DNA from: Candidatus Fermentibacterota bacterium | GTDB lineage: Bacteria; JAFGKV01 | Length of the DNA stretch: 24,054 bases | Assembly: GCA_030620115.1 (NCBI GenBank) | Contig: JAUXFG010000050.1 | Location: 1 to 24,054, forward strand | Direction of reading: 5' to 3' | Part shown: piece by piece, positions 7,199-15,046 of the stretch | How positions within the stretch are numbered: the first letter of the stretch is position 1 | Layout: each line of letters begins with the position of its first letter | The notes under the pieces: model-generated | Databases searched by the model: none | The model's input: only the letters and a program-made list of their open reading frames with translations | Told to the model about the DNA's origin: nothing | Position numbers and translations under genes: made by a program

Positions 7199-7867
7199 AT
7201 GAGAAAGGGCTACAGAGACAAGCTGACGGTCATATCCATCCATGTGATGGGTTTCCTGATACTGATGGGGGGCCTCGCCAATGCAGGCACTATTGGTGTG
7301 AGCTTCTACGGCGGGATTCCATGGCAACATACGTCGGTGGCGGTCTCATCCAACACGGTTGAATATGTTGACACTGAATTCGACAAGGTGAGTGAAGTCC
7401 TGGGCGGCCGGCTGATCTATATGTTGACTGATCCGGATTTCGTCGGGGTTGATCTTTCGATCCGGAAGTACCAGATGGACCTGATTGCAGGGGGTGACAA
7501 CTGGGGAACCCTCGGCCAAACCCCAGTGCTTGTTGGACTGACGTTTCAGCAGATGCCCGAACAGCGAGGGATCGCATTCCACGGAGGATTAGGGCTGGGG
7601 ATCAGCCTGAACAACTTCGACAAGACTGTTTATCTCGACTCATTGGAGATTAAAAATCCGAACCTCGATGTAGAGGTCAAGACCTCATTTGCCATGGACT
7701 TCGATTTTGGAGTCGGCTACTTCCTGGTACCTCAGCTTTCACTGGACGCCGGCGTGCAATGGTTGGTCAACCCGGCCCCTGTTCATGGGTGGTTGGGCGA
7801 AGAACATCTCTATATGCAGAGCACCACATTCCAGTTCCTCGCCTCCCTGACATGTTGGTTGAGATAG
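7199..7867 (+). CDS. Small exported beta-barrel protein
   Basis: A 222-residue protein whose ATG follows a strong ribosome binding site, AAGGGAGGA (7187-7195). The N-terminus is a signal peptide with a long hydrophobic segment (VISIHVMGFLILMGGLANA, cleavage probably after residue 29). The rest is glycine- and aromatic-rich with amphipathic strands (IGVSFYGGIPW, GIAFHGGLGLGISL, FAMDFDFGVGYFLVPQLSLDAGVQWLV), the pattern of an 8-stranded outer-membrane barrel of the OmpW/OmpA-like size class. The GVGYF...LSLDAGVQW segment is typical of the penultimate strands. The C-terminus is TCWLR, not the usual terminal Phe, so secretion through the BAM pathway is less certain. It stands alone, between a repeat-rich region and a convergent operon. 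Exact family not recognised. Confidence 0.78.
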   Translation: MRKGYRDKLTVISIHVMGFLILMGGLANAGTIGVSFYGGIPWQHTSVAVSSNTVEYVDTEFDKVSEVLGGRLIYMLTDPDFVGVDLSIRKYQMDLIAGGDNWGTLGQTPVLVGLTFQQMPEQRGIAFHGGLGLGISLNNFDKTVYLDSLEIKNPNLDVEVKTSFAMDFDFGVGYFLVPQLSLDAGVQWLVNPAPVHGWLGEEHLYMQSTTFQFLASLTCWLR

Positions 7868-8068
7868 CCCGAGCATTTCGCCAATGCCGCCTCCTCGGCG
7901 GAGTATGAAGTCCGGGTTAGGGGAGTCACCCGCTGGCTGGCGGGACCATTTTGGGAAGGAACATCCGTCCGAATCGATGGAGTTTCCGACAAAGCTCCCG
8001 ATGAAGTTCGAGACGAAGTTCGGGATGAAGTTTCAGGTCAGGTTTCAGGTGCGCTTGAAGCGCAGATC
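7868..8068. repeat. Convergent intergenic region with a degenerate 12-bp tandem repeat
   Basis: Between the barrel gene (plus) and the MFS gene (minus) lie seven 12-bp units at 7977-8060: atggagtttccg, acaaagctcccg, atgaagttcgag, acgaagttcggg, atgaagtttcag, gtcaggtttcag, gtgcgcttgaag. The period is exact and the core is approximately aagttcNNG. A small hairpin ccgcc-tcctc-ggcgg lies near 7887-7901. No intrinsic terminator with a T-tract was seen for either gene. Confidence 0.6.
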
Positions 8069-9343
8069 TCATTCGTCGTTGTTCTGATCCGCTTCCGGTT
8101 CGCATGCAAGGAAGAGTCGGTACTCCTTGCTCAATGCCAGTGGTACGGAAAGCGAGGCGGTGATGACCCCACAGGTCACATAGATGGCTGGTATGTTCTG
8201 ATTGGTCAGGTCGGCAATCACTCCTGAAAGCGCCATAGCAATGGGCGAGAGGCCCATGGAAAGGGTATTCAAGAGCCCGAAGACCCTTCCCCGGATCTCG
8301 GAGGGAGTAGAGATCTGCAGGACGGTCATGATGTTCACATTGAAGAATCCATTCATCACGCCAAAGAGGAACATGACAAGCAAGGAAAGCCAAGGAAGCG
8401 TGATGAGCCCCAACATCCCTAGCCCAAGGGTCTGACAGAAGAGGACGACGATCATTGTCATGCTCCGCGCGTGGCCCGGAAGCTTCAGAACCCCCGCCGC
8501 GAGATACCCCAGCATGGCGCCTACCCCAAATGAAGCCAACAAGAACCCATACCAGTCGGGGCGCGCCTTGAGGAAGTCCTCCACATAAAAGGGCAAGAGG
8601 AGAATGATGGGCATGGAGAAGAAGTTGAGGAAAGAGGCGCCCAAGAGCAGGTTCCTGAGTCCTGTCCGCTTCCACACGTAGCGAAAACCCTCTGCAATAT
8701 CGCTCTTGAACTCGGCGAAGGCGCTGCTCTTCGCCTCGCTTTTCTCTCGGAGGGTCTGGGGAATCGTGATGAACGACTCACTGAAGGCGGAGAAGAGATA
8801 GGTCAGCCCATCAACAAGGAAAAGTACCGGTGCTCCCAGGAGCCGAAAGAGCGTTCCCCCAATTCCTTGCCCTATGAAAGTGGAGAGCTGCACAGAGAAT
8901 TGATTGAGCGAGTTTGCCGCGGCGACTTTCGTTTTGGGGACCAGGTCGGGAATGGACGCGGAAATCGCGGGGCGGAAGAAGGAGCCCACCACCGCCACAA
9001 TAATCGACGCTACGAAGAGCCAGATTATGATCACGCTCTTCTCGTCCGGTGCCATGAACATTATCCCCGCCAGGGTCAGCACCACGACGCCATTCAAGAG
9101 ATCGCTGAAGATGATGATGGAGCGCCTGGAGTAGCGATCGGCGAAGGCCCCACCCAGGGGGCCAAGGATCACCGATGGCAGCATGGACACCATCATGATC
9201 ATACCCATGAGTGTGGCGGAGCCGGTGGCATGCTTTATCCAGAACATCATGGCAATGGCAAAGGCTTGCGAGCCAATCCGGCTCACCAATTGCCCCTGCC
9301 ACAGCAGGAAGAAGCTCCGGTTGAACAGTCGCTCGTGTTGCAT
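8069..9343 (-). CDS. MFS transporter, EntS/MFS_3-like
   Basis: About 424 residues with twelve predicted membrane helices. The start is uncertain: ATG at 9343 lies two bases beyond the stop codon of the GH13 gene (9345-9347), while ATG at 9355 would overlap it; I prefer 9343 because CGGGA sits about seven bases upstream. The N-terminus FNRSFFLLWQGQLVSRIGSQAF and the loop 2-3 motif GGAFADRYSRRS (MFS signature GxxxDrxxRR) are typical of the MFS_3 group that includes the enterobactin exporter EntS and multidrug-type proteins. A later SEIRGRVFGLLNTLSMG is also usual for that group. It probably exports a small molecule by proton antiport; the link to the GH13 partner could mean a sugar or sugar derivative (inference). 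Co-transcribed with the upstream gene. Confidence 0.9.
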   Translation of the reverse strand: MQHERLFNRSFFLLWQGQLVSRIGSQAFAIAMMFWIKHATGSATLMGMIMMVSMLPSVILGPLGGAFADRYSRRSIIIFSDLLNGVVVLTLAGIMFMAPDEKSVIIIWLFVASIIVAVVGSFFRPAISASIPDLVPKTKVAAANSLNQFSVQLSTFIGQGIGGTLFRLLGAPVLFLVDGLTYLFSAFSESFITIPQTLREKSEAKSSAFAEFKSDIAEGFRYVWKRTGLRNLLLGASFLNFFSMPIILLLPFYVEDFLKARPDWYGFLLASFGVGAMLGYLAAGVLKLPGHARSMTMIVVLFCQTLGLGMLGLITLPWLSLLVMFLFGVMNGFFNVNIMTVLQISTPSEIRGRVFGLLNTLSMGLSPIAMALSGVIADLTNQNIPAIYVTCGVITASLSVPLALSKEYRLFLACEPEADQNNDE

Positions 9344-9344
9344 G

Positions 9345-12300
9345 TTATCCCGCATCTCGTTTCGATGCGGGATCGAGGAGCTGGAGCAGGGCATCGATGC
9401 GATAGTCTGCCAGAGGAGCAGCTTGCAAGAGCTCCGAACCTATATGTGCCAAGCGGGATCGAGTCTCCTTGCCATCAGCCTGAGCCTGCAGGTTGATCTC
9501 TGCGATGATCAGGAGCCATCCGATGAGCTCTTCGTAACACTCCTTGTTGAACCACAGCGTTCCCCCATACCGGTTGACCTGAAGGAAGTCGTGGACCTCG
9601 TGGTCTCCCAGGAGGCCTTGCACTGTTGCATGTGGTGTGAACTCATTCTTCCCCAGACCGGCGAAACGGTCCTGGTGCCCAATGAGTATCTTCACAAGAT
9701 CGACTGCTCGAGAGGCGGTTTCACGGTCCGCGCCCAGCTCTTTCATGACCGAGGCCAGGATCGTTCCAAGCCGCCACTCGTCCACCCAGCTCCTGCTGAG
9801 TTCCTCATAGCCTTCGGGGAGGACAACGGCGCCGAGGCGATGAAGGAACAGCCATCCCAGGAACGTGCTCCATGCGAGATACTTGTTTTTCCCTTCCCCT
9901 GGGAGTTCTTCCTTTGTGTGGGACCACGATCGTTGCAGGGCGCCTTGGAGAAGACCCGCGAGCGGCGAAATGATCTGGTCTACATCTCCGGAGCCATGGG
10001 TGTAGCGTATGATTTCTTGCAGGAGCAGATTTGCACGAACCCGGACAAGATCCGCTATATGCGGTTGCTGTTCTCCTGACGCGCAGGCAAGGAGCAGCTC
10101 TTCGAGAAATGCGCCGTTGATGAGCTCGGAGAAGCGGCCGTGAATCGGGAGCAGGCGCAACTCGTAGAGCGCCTCCTTGATGCTGGGTACACCTCGACCG
10201 CCGAGGAACATCTCGAGCTCTCCATATCGGAGGTTCTCGTGGTCTCGGACTTCTTGGTGATCCACGAAGACCAGCACGGCGTAGGGGCCAAGCTCCAGCG
10301 AGAGCCCCTTCGCTCGTATCTTTTCGTTCTCATAGATATGTTCCATGCTTGTCGCATGATTCCGAAGGATGGAATAGACTCCTGCTTCCCCGGAGAAATC
10401 CATTCCTTGTGCCAGCGAGCATGTCTGTGTGTCTCTCTCGCCATTTGGCTTTTTCCGGGAATAGGGAGCGGACCATTGGATAGTCCCCTTTGTGTGGCCC
10501 CATCTATTGTGATAGACCACCAAGGCCTTCTTGTCGCCATAGGCGTTCGAGTAGGCGAACACGTTCTCGTCGATATGACCATCGGGGGTAACAAAGTCAT
10601 AGAAACGGAAGCTTTCCACACCAGAGAAGAGCCGCCGCTTCCTGAGAAGAGGCGCGATAAGATGGCGGTGGTGCTCGGCCAGGAGGTCATCCGTGCTTTC
10701 GTCCCAACGGGGCCGGAGGAACTCAGCGCCGTACTTTTCACGAAGGCCTTCGATCTGGCCGTGACCAAACATCGGAAGACCCGGCATGGTGGCGAGGAGT
10801 ACACAGATGCCGAAGTACTTGTCTCCCGTGCCGAACTGCACGGCGGCGGTCTCTTCATCGGGATTGTTCATGAAGTTGACGAATCTCTTCAAGATCTCGG
10901 GGTCAAACGCGAGAGTATCCTTCACGACCTTCCGATAGTGGGCATTCTCCTCTTCGCGCAGCATGTTCATGAAGGCGCTGTTGTACACGCGGTGCATGCC
11001 CAATGTTCTGACGAAGAAGCTCTCGGTGAGCCAGAATGCTTCGGCCAGGAGGAGAGTATCCGTGGCCTCGTCGGCCACACGGTCCACCACTCGCCTCCAG
11101 AACTCGAATGACAGAAGTTCCTGGAACTGTTCTTTGCTCATTCCGTGCTCGGCCCTGGAGGGAATGGCGCCGCCTTCTCCGGGCGCGGGAAACCAGAGAC
11201 GCTGGAAGTGTTTCCTCGTCAGCGTCATGGCGGCGTCAAATCGGATAATGGGGAAACGATGTGCGACATCGAGTATCGTCTCAATGACGGCGTCAGGGAT
11301 GTCACGGTGGAGATAATTCAATTGTGCGGTATCATTCCACGGCATCATTGTACCATCATTGCCGTGATATATGAAGCGCTCATTGCCTGTTGATGTATCA
11401 ACTCTCTTGAAAACAACCGCAGCATCACTTCTATTGTAGTAATGATCCTCCAGATATACCTGAAATCGTTGATCTTGGGATAGATTCGGCCCATTGAATG
11501 TGTAGGATGGAAAAGGGCAGTAATCGAGCCCGAGGAACCAGTCAGGATGTTCTGCCATCCAGCGAGAATCCAAGCCGGTGTGGTTTGGCACCAGATCAGC
11601 GGCAAGGCGGATCCCCCGACTCCAGGCTTTCTGCATGAGGCCATCGCAGGCCTCATCTCCCCCCAGCGCAGAAGCCACCTTGTACTCATAGATAGAATAG
11701 GCCGATGAGGCTGCTTCCGTGTCCCCGCAGAGTTCTTTCACTTTCTTGGATGCCGGACTTCGTTCCCATAGGCCGATGAGCCACAATCCCGTGAACCCCA
11801 TGTGGGCCAATGAATCCAGCTCCTCGTCGGGGATCTCATCCAGCCTTGTAATGGGACGTTGGTATTTGACGGAGAGTTGGTCCAGCCATACATAGGTGTT
11901 CTTCGCCACGAGAACCAAATCAGGCATCCATTGACTATCAGGGGAGTAGTTCTCCGGCTCACCGTCGTATGCAGGCACAAAGGGCGGTGTGGACGGTCCC
12001 GGTCCCTGCAGCCTTGCCTCTTCCTCTCTGATGAGGTCAAGAGCTCCCAAGACCAAATAGAGATACTCACCAAGCAACGGCCCCCAGGCCCTGAGGATGA
12101 ACTCGAGCTGCTCGGCCAGCGAGAAAGGGTTCTCTTTCGCGGGGAGAAGGAGTAAGTCCAAGAGGTTCTTCTCGAAAGGAGCAGGATGCGGCTGAAGCTC
12201 GAAGAACTCCTTCAGGTTCATCAGGATCCTTCGGTAGGACGTTTCCTTCTCGAGGCGAGCATCATCATACAACTCAACGAGCCGGTGTGCCGCCGAGTTC

Positions 12301-12797
12301 TCATTCTGAGCCCATAGAAGGATCAATTTCCGGAGGAGGAATGTCCTCGGATACGAGGCAGCCATCTCGGCGGCTGAGCCAGCATCCGACGGCAGGGCCG
12401 TCGCGGAGCTCCTGCTTGGGACAAAATCCTCAACAATGGCGCGCAGGGCATCGTCTATGACGGAGCGTCCAAACCGCTGATCGAGCCAGCTCATCGCTTT
12501 CACCAGAAGCTTCTCGTCCACCGTATCGATGTAGAGATCAACAATTCGGCCACTGATGCCCATGATAAGGGCTAAGGCGTTGAGCTCACTGGCATGGACC
12601 GCATGTTCGGGGAACAAAAGAAGGTTTCTCTTCTCATTGATCTTCTGCGCGAATCGCCTGGCGGCGTAGAAGCTCTCGATTTTCAGAGCGCCGTCGGGAA
12701 GGAAAAAGGAGAGATCAAGATCATATCGCTCCCGCGCCCATCTCGAGACCTGGAATGAGGGTGTCGCGTCGCGGGCTCCAAGGGAGGAGGTGTTCAT
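9345..12797 (-). CDS. Large cytoplasmic GH13 alpha-amylase-family protein
   Basis: An 1150-residue protein starting at an ATG with a strong ribosome binding site (AGGAGG, seven bases upstream). No signal peptide or membrane helix is visible. Residues about 1-295 are a helical N-terminal region, about 295-830 the GH13 barrel, and about 830-1150 a second helical region, neither flank recognised. Conserved GH13 regions are present: I DLVPNH (401-406), II IIRFDAAMTL with nucleophile Asp521 and Arg519, III LLLAEAFW with acid/base Glu586, IV NNPDE with Asp647. Region IV has Pro where most GH13 enzymes have His; I recall related long proteins with the same NPDE, so this is probably a family trait. 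Activity on alpha-glucans or maltooligosaccharides, by hydrolysis or glucosyl transfer, is expected but the product is not readable. The central part around 11280-11520 is locally AT-rich. Confidence 0.9.
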   Translation of the reverse strand: MNTSSLGARDATPSFQVSRWARERYDLDLSFFLPDGALKIESFYAARRFAQKINEKRNLLLFPEHAVHASELNALALIMGISGRIVDLYIDTVDEKLLVKAMSWLDQRFGRSVIDDALRAIVEDFVPSRSSATALPSDAGSAAEMAASYPRTFLLRKLILLWAQNENSAAHRLVELYDDARLEKETSYRRILMNLKEFFELQPHPAPFEKNLLDLLLLPAKENPFSLAEQLEFILRAWGPLLGEYLYLVLGALDLIREEEARLQGPGPSTPPFVPAYDGEPENYSPDSQWMPDLVLVAKNTYVWLDQLSVKYQRPITRLDEIPDEELDSLAHMGFTGLWLIGLWERSPASKKVKELCGDTEAASSAYSIYEYKVASALGGDEACDGLMQKAWSRGIRLAADLVPNHTGLDSRWMAEHPDWFLGLDYCPFPSYTFNGPNLSQDQRFQVYLEDHYYNRSDAAVVFKRVDTSTGNERFIYHGNDGTMMPWNDTAQLNYLHRDIPDAVIETILDVAHRFPIIRFDAAMTLTRKHFQRLWFPAPGEGGAIPSRAEHGMSKEQFQELLSFEFWRRVVDRVADEATDTLLLAEAFWLTESFFVRTLGMHRVYNSAFMNMLREEENAHYRKVVKDTLAFDPEILKRFVNFMNNPDEETAAVQFGTGDKYFGICVLLATMPGLPMFGHGQIEGLREKYGAEFLRPRWDESTDDLLAEHHRHLIAPLLRKRRLFSGVESFRFYDFVTPDGHIDENVFAYSNAYGDKKALVVYHNRWGHTKGTIQWSAPYSRKKPNGERDTQTCSLAQGMDFSGEAGVYSILRNHATSMEHIYENEKIRAKGLSLELGPYAVLVFVDHQEVRDHENLRYGELEMFLGGRGVPSIKEALYELRLLPIHGRFSELINGAFLEELLLACASGEQQPHIADLVRVRANLLLQEIIRYTHGSGDVDQIISPLAGLLQGALQRSWSHTKEELPGEGKNKYLAWSTFLGWLFLHRLGAVVLPEGYEELSRSWVDEWRLGTILASVMKELGADRETASRAVDLVKILIGHQDRFAGLGKNEFTPHATVQGLLGDHEVHDFLQVNRYGGTLWFNKECYEELIGWLLIIAEINLQAQADGKETRSRLAHIGSELLQAAPLADYRIDALLQLLDPASKRDAG

Positions 12798-12830
12798 GGG
12801 TCTTCCTCCTGGTTCGACATTTCTGCGCTA

Positions 12831-12891
12831 GTGTTCCCAAGGATATTCGTTCACTCCGCAGGGGATCTTCTACGGGGAACACAGCGAATAT
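12831..12891 (-). promoter_or_regulatory. Interleaved inverted repeats in the GH13 leader
   Basis: Two perfect inverted repeats cross each other: gtgttccc at 12831-12838 pairs with gggaacac at 12875-12882, and atattcg at 12843-12849 pairs with cgaatat at 12885-12891. They lie 34 to 94 bases before the GH13 start codon. The order A-B-A'-B' is that of an H-type pseudoknot or of two mutually exclusive hairpins. If the promoter proposed at 12887-12915 is right, the outermost arm overlaps the -10 box, and the elements would act partly as DNA operator sites. Confidence 0.4.
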
Positions 12892-12915
12892 GAGAAGACT
12901 CGCCTCATCTGGCAA
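12887..12915 (-). promoter_or_regulatory. Possible sigma-70-type promoter for the GH13-MFS operon
   Basis: On the minus strand TTGCCA (12915-12910, five of six to TTGACA) is followed, after exactly 17 bases, by CATATT (12892-12887, four of six to TATAAT). Transcription would begin near 12880, about 80 bases before the start codon. Judged by eye only. Confidence 0.35.
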
Positions 12916-13096
12916 TGGAGGAATGAGAAGAAGGGCGAAATACCGGAATCACAGATTACACGGATTGGGAGAGGAGATTCAGGGATGGAAAGGAAGGATG
13001 TTTCAATTTCTCGTCTTACTGTCTCGGCCTCGCGCTACGGCTCAGGATTGGAATATAACCCCGTAGAGAGATCCCGGAATCGTGGCGCCACCCGCG

Positions 13097-13223
13097 GTCA
13101 TTGCGAGGAGAGTAGCGACGAAGCAATCTCATGCTCTCAACTGAGAACGCCGCGCTACCGCTCGCGATGACCAGCTCCTCCACCTGTCATTGCGAGGACC
13201 CCGGGCCTCAGTCATTGCAAGGA
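13097..13223. repeat. Dispersed gtcattgcgagg intergenic element, three copies
   Basis: One complete copy runs from gtcattgcgag (13097-13107) to ctcgcgatgac (13161-13171), the ends being inverted repeats with one mismatch; inside it reads gtagcgacgaagcaatctc. Partial copies begin at 13186 (gtcattgcgagga) and 13211 (gtcattgcaagga). Elements with this gtcattgcgaggag...cgacgaagcaatc sequence occur widely in intergenic DNA of several bacterial groups; the source of mobility is not known to me. Confidence 0.6.
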
Positions 13224-13320
13224 GGGTTCCAAAAGGGTAAAGCACTTCCCGGCCTATTCTGAAACATTCCGGAAAGGAAGGCGAAATGTGGGAATGCCAG
13301 AGCGAGAGCTCAAAGAAGTC

Positions 13321-13356
13321 GACCGGCGAGAGGATCGCCCGTCCCTCTCGCCGGTC
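13321..13356 (-). terminator. Strong hairpin, likely terminator of the regulator operon
   Basis: A perfect 13-bp GC-rich stem (gaccggcgagagg at 13321-13333, its complement at 13344-13356) closes a 10-nt loop. Read on the minus strand it lies about 170 bases behind the response regulator stop codon and is followed by GACTTCTTTG, a short T-rich run. This fits a rather weak intrinsic terminator for the minus-strand operon. Confidence 0.45.
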
Positions 13357-13504
13357 TCACGGCCGGTGCCCGTGTTGTGCTGCCCGCTTGGCGCCCAATG
13401 ATATTCAGAGCGTCAGTATTTCTAGCAGCAATACCCATGCCAGAGGAAACGCTGTGATAGAATAAGGTGATTCGGGGAGCTTGATATGCTATTGGCTTAT
13501 TCTG

Positions 13505-13543
13505 AATAGGCCATATTGGCCCAGCGGCTCAATATGGCCTATT
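13505..13543 (-). terminator. 14-bp hairpin overlapping the regulator stop codon
   Basis: Perfect arms aataggccatattg (13505-13518) and caatatggcctatt (13530-13543) flank an 11-nt loop. On the minus strand the first arm encodes the last residues NRPY and the first two bases of the TGA stop, so translation would melt it until release. There is no T-tract behind it; it may protect the mRNA 3' end or act together with the hairpin at 13321-13356. Confidence 0.5.
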
Positions 13544-14914
13544 TCGCGCAAGGCCATACTTCTTCACCTTCCGCTTCAACGTGGACAGGGAAATGCCCAA
13601 GATTCGCGCAGTCCTGGTATAGTTCTCCGTTTCCTGGGCCAGCGCGGCCGCAATGAGCCGCCTCTCCATCTGTTCCAGCGGGATCACTTCTGTCGCCTGT
13701 CCATAGGATACGGGAGAGACATCGGGTGACTGGCGGGGAGAGGCAATCGATTGCACAATGAATTCGGAGGGTCTAATGATGGGGCCTCGTTGGATAAGCA
13801 CGGCCCGTTCGAGAACGTTTCTCAGTTCGCGCACGTTGCCCGGCCAATGATAGCGCTTCAGCCGTTCCATCTCGTCCTCGGAGATGGAGATCGTGCCTTT
13901 GGGGGCGAATTGCCGGATCAAGTGCGTACAAAGAGCGGGGAGGTCCTGCAATCGAACCCTGAGGGGCGGAATGTGGATTCGGATCACATTGAGGCGATAG
14001 TAGAGGTCCTCCCGGAAGGCGCCCTCGCGGATCGCCTGCTCGATATCGCTGTTTGTGGCTGCGATTATGCGCACATCAATCGGATGATAGGAAGTCCCGC
14101 CGAGGCGCCGAATTTTCTTCTCCTCCAGGGCGTTCAAGAGCTTGGATTGGAGTGGGAAGGGGATGCTCCCCACCTCGTCGAGAAAAAGGCTTCCCCCCTC
14201 TGCAACCTCAAACAGACCGCGTTTTGAGCTGACCGCACCGGTGAAAGCGCCTTTTTCATAACCGAAGAGTTCCGCTTCAAAAAGATGTTCCGGCAACGCT
14301 GAGCAGTTGACGCTGAGGAGTGCCGCCGTCCTGGCGGAACTCCGGTGGTGTATCGAAGCGGCAAGCAGATTCTTCCCTGTTCCCGTCTCTCCTGTGATGA
14401 GGACAGGCGCGGGGGAAGATGCGGCGAGCGTCACCAGCTTGTCGATCTCTTCGAGGCTGCCCTCGTCACCAATGATGACCAAGGCTTCTCGCTCCTTGTT
14501 GGCTCTATAGGCCTGGAGTTTCGCAAGGCGCTCGAGTTCGGTTGTTCTCAGCGTTCTCCTTACTACGATCTCCAGTTCCTGGAGCTCGAAGGGTTTCGTG
14601 AGGTAGTCGTGTGCCCCAAGCCGCAAGGCTTTGAGCGCATTGTCAAAGCTTGGATACGCCGTGATGAATATCACTTTCGCATTTTCGGTATGTGCAAGGA
14701 GAGCGCCACAGAAACTCCATCCTTCACCATCGGGGAGTTGTTGATCAAGGAGAACGACATCGACCCGCCTCTTCTCACACACGGCCAGACCGTTCTTGCC
14801 GGTATGGGCTACCGAAACGTCCATATTCTTACTCTGGAAGTATGCCGTGATATGCCTGCAGAACCGCTCATTATCGTCTATGACGAGGAGATGCTTCCTT
14901 CTCTCAGCAGACAT
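13529..14914 (-). CDS. NtrC-family sigma-54-dependent response regulator
   Basis: A 461-residue protein from ATG 14914, which has CGGGAG eight bases upstream; an ATG at 14950 lacks a well-placed site. Residues 5-125 are a receiver domain with acidic pocket Asp13-Asp14, phosphoacceptor Asp57 (VVLLDQQLPD), Thr85 and Lys107. Residues about 145-375 are the sigma-54 interaction AAA+ domain: Walker A GETGTGK (175-181), the GAFTGA loop that contacts sigma-54 (222-227), Walker B LFLDEV (243-248) and FREDLYYRLNV (300-310). The C-terminus (about 415-461) is a Fis-type helix-turn-helix (NYTRTARILGISLSTLKRKVKKYG). All key residues are present, so it should activate sigma-54 promoters when phosphorylated. 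The soluble histidine kinase at 17126 is a candidate partner. Targets unknown; the genes upstream in its operon may be among them. Confidence 0.95.
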   Translation of the reverse strand: MSAERRKHLLVIDDNERFCRHITAYFQSKNMDVSVAHTGKNGLAVCEKRRVDVVLLDQQLPDGEGWSFCGALLAHTENAKVIFITAYPSFDNALKALRLGAHDYLTKPFELQELEIVVRRTLRTTELERLAKLQAYRANKEREALVIIGDEGSLEEIDKLVTLAASSPAPVLITGETGTGKNLLAASIHHRSSARTAALLSVNCSALPEHLFEAELFGYEKGAFTGAVSSKRGLFEVAEGGSLFLDEVGSIPFPLQSKLLNALEEKKIRRLGGTSYHPIDVRIIAATNSDIEQAIREGAFREDLYYRLNVIRIHIPPLRVRLQDLPALCTHLIRQFAPKGTISISEDEMERLKRYHWPGNVRELRNVLERAVLIQRGPIIRPSEFIVQSIASPRQSPDVSPVSYGQATEVIPLEQMERRLIAAALAQETENYTRTARILGISLSTLKRKVKKYGLARNRPY

Positions 14915-15046
14915 GTGTTTTTCTCCCGATGCTTTTTCGTTGCCGTTCATAGATTCAGGGTTTCCCTCTGGAAGCGGGATTCAAGGTTACCTTCAGTCAG
15001 CGCTCCAAACGAATCCTTCTACTCTCCTGCCTTCTCCCTTCAAAGC

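Larger units (their letters stand above)
12811..13528. other. Second repeat-rich intergenic region
   Basis: About 720 bases between the GH13 start and the end of the response regulator gene. It contains the GH13 leader (12811-12915), a stretch with the simple sequence acagattacacgg near 12950, inverted copies of a gtcattgcgagg element (13097-13223) and two strong hairpins near the 3' end of the regulator gene. Small open frames here have no ribosome binding site or recognisable content. Confidence 0.65.

Noticed and set aside
10840-10900. Loss of the region IV His as a sign that the GH13 enzyme is inactive
   Set aside because: The nucleophile, acid/base and third Asp are all present, and NPDE appears to be a family trait.
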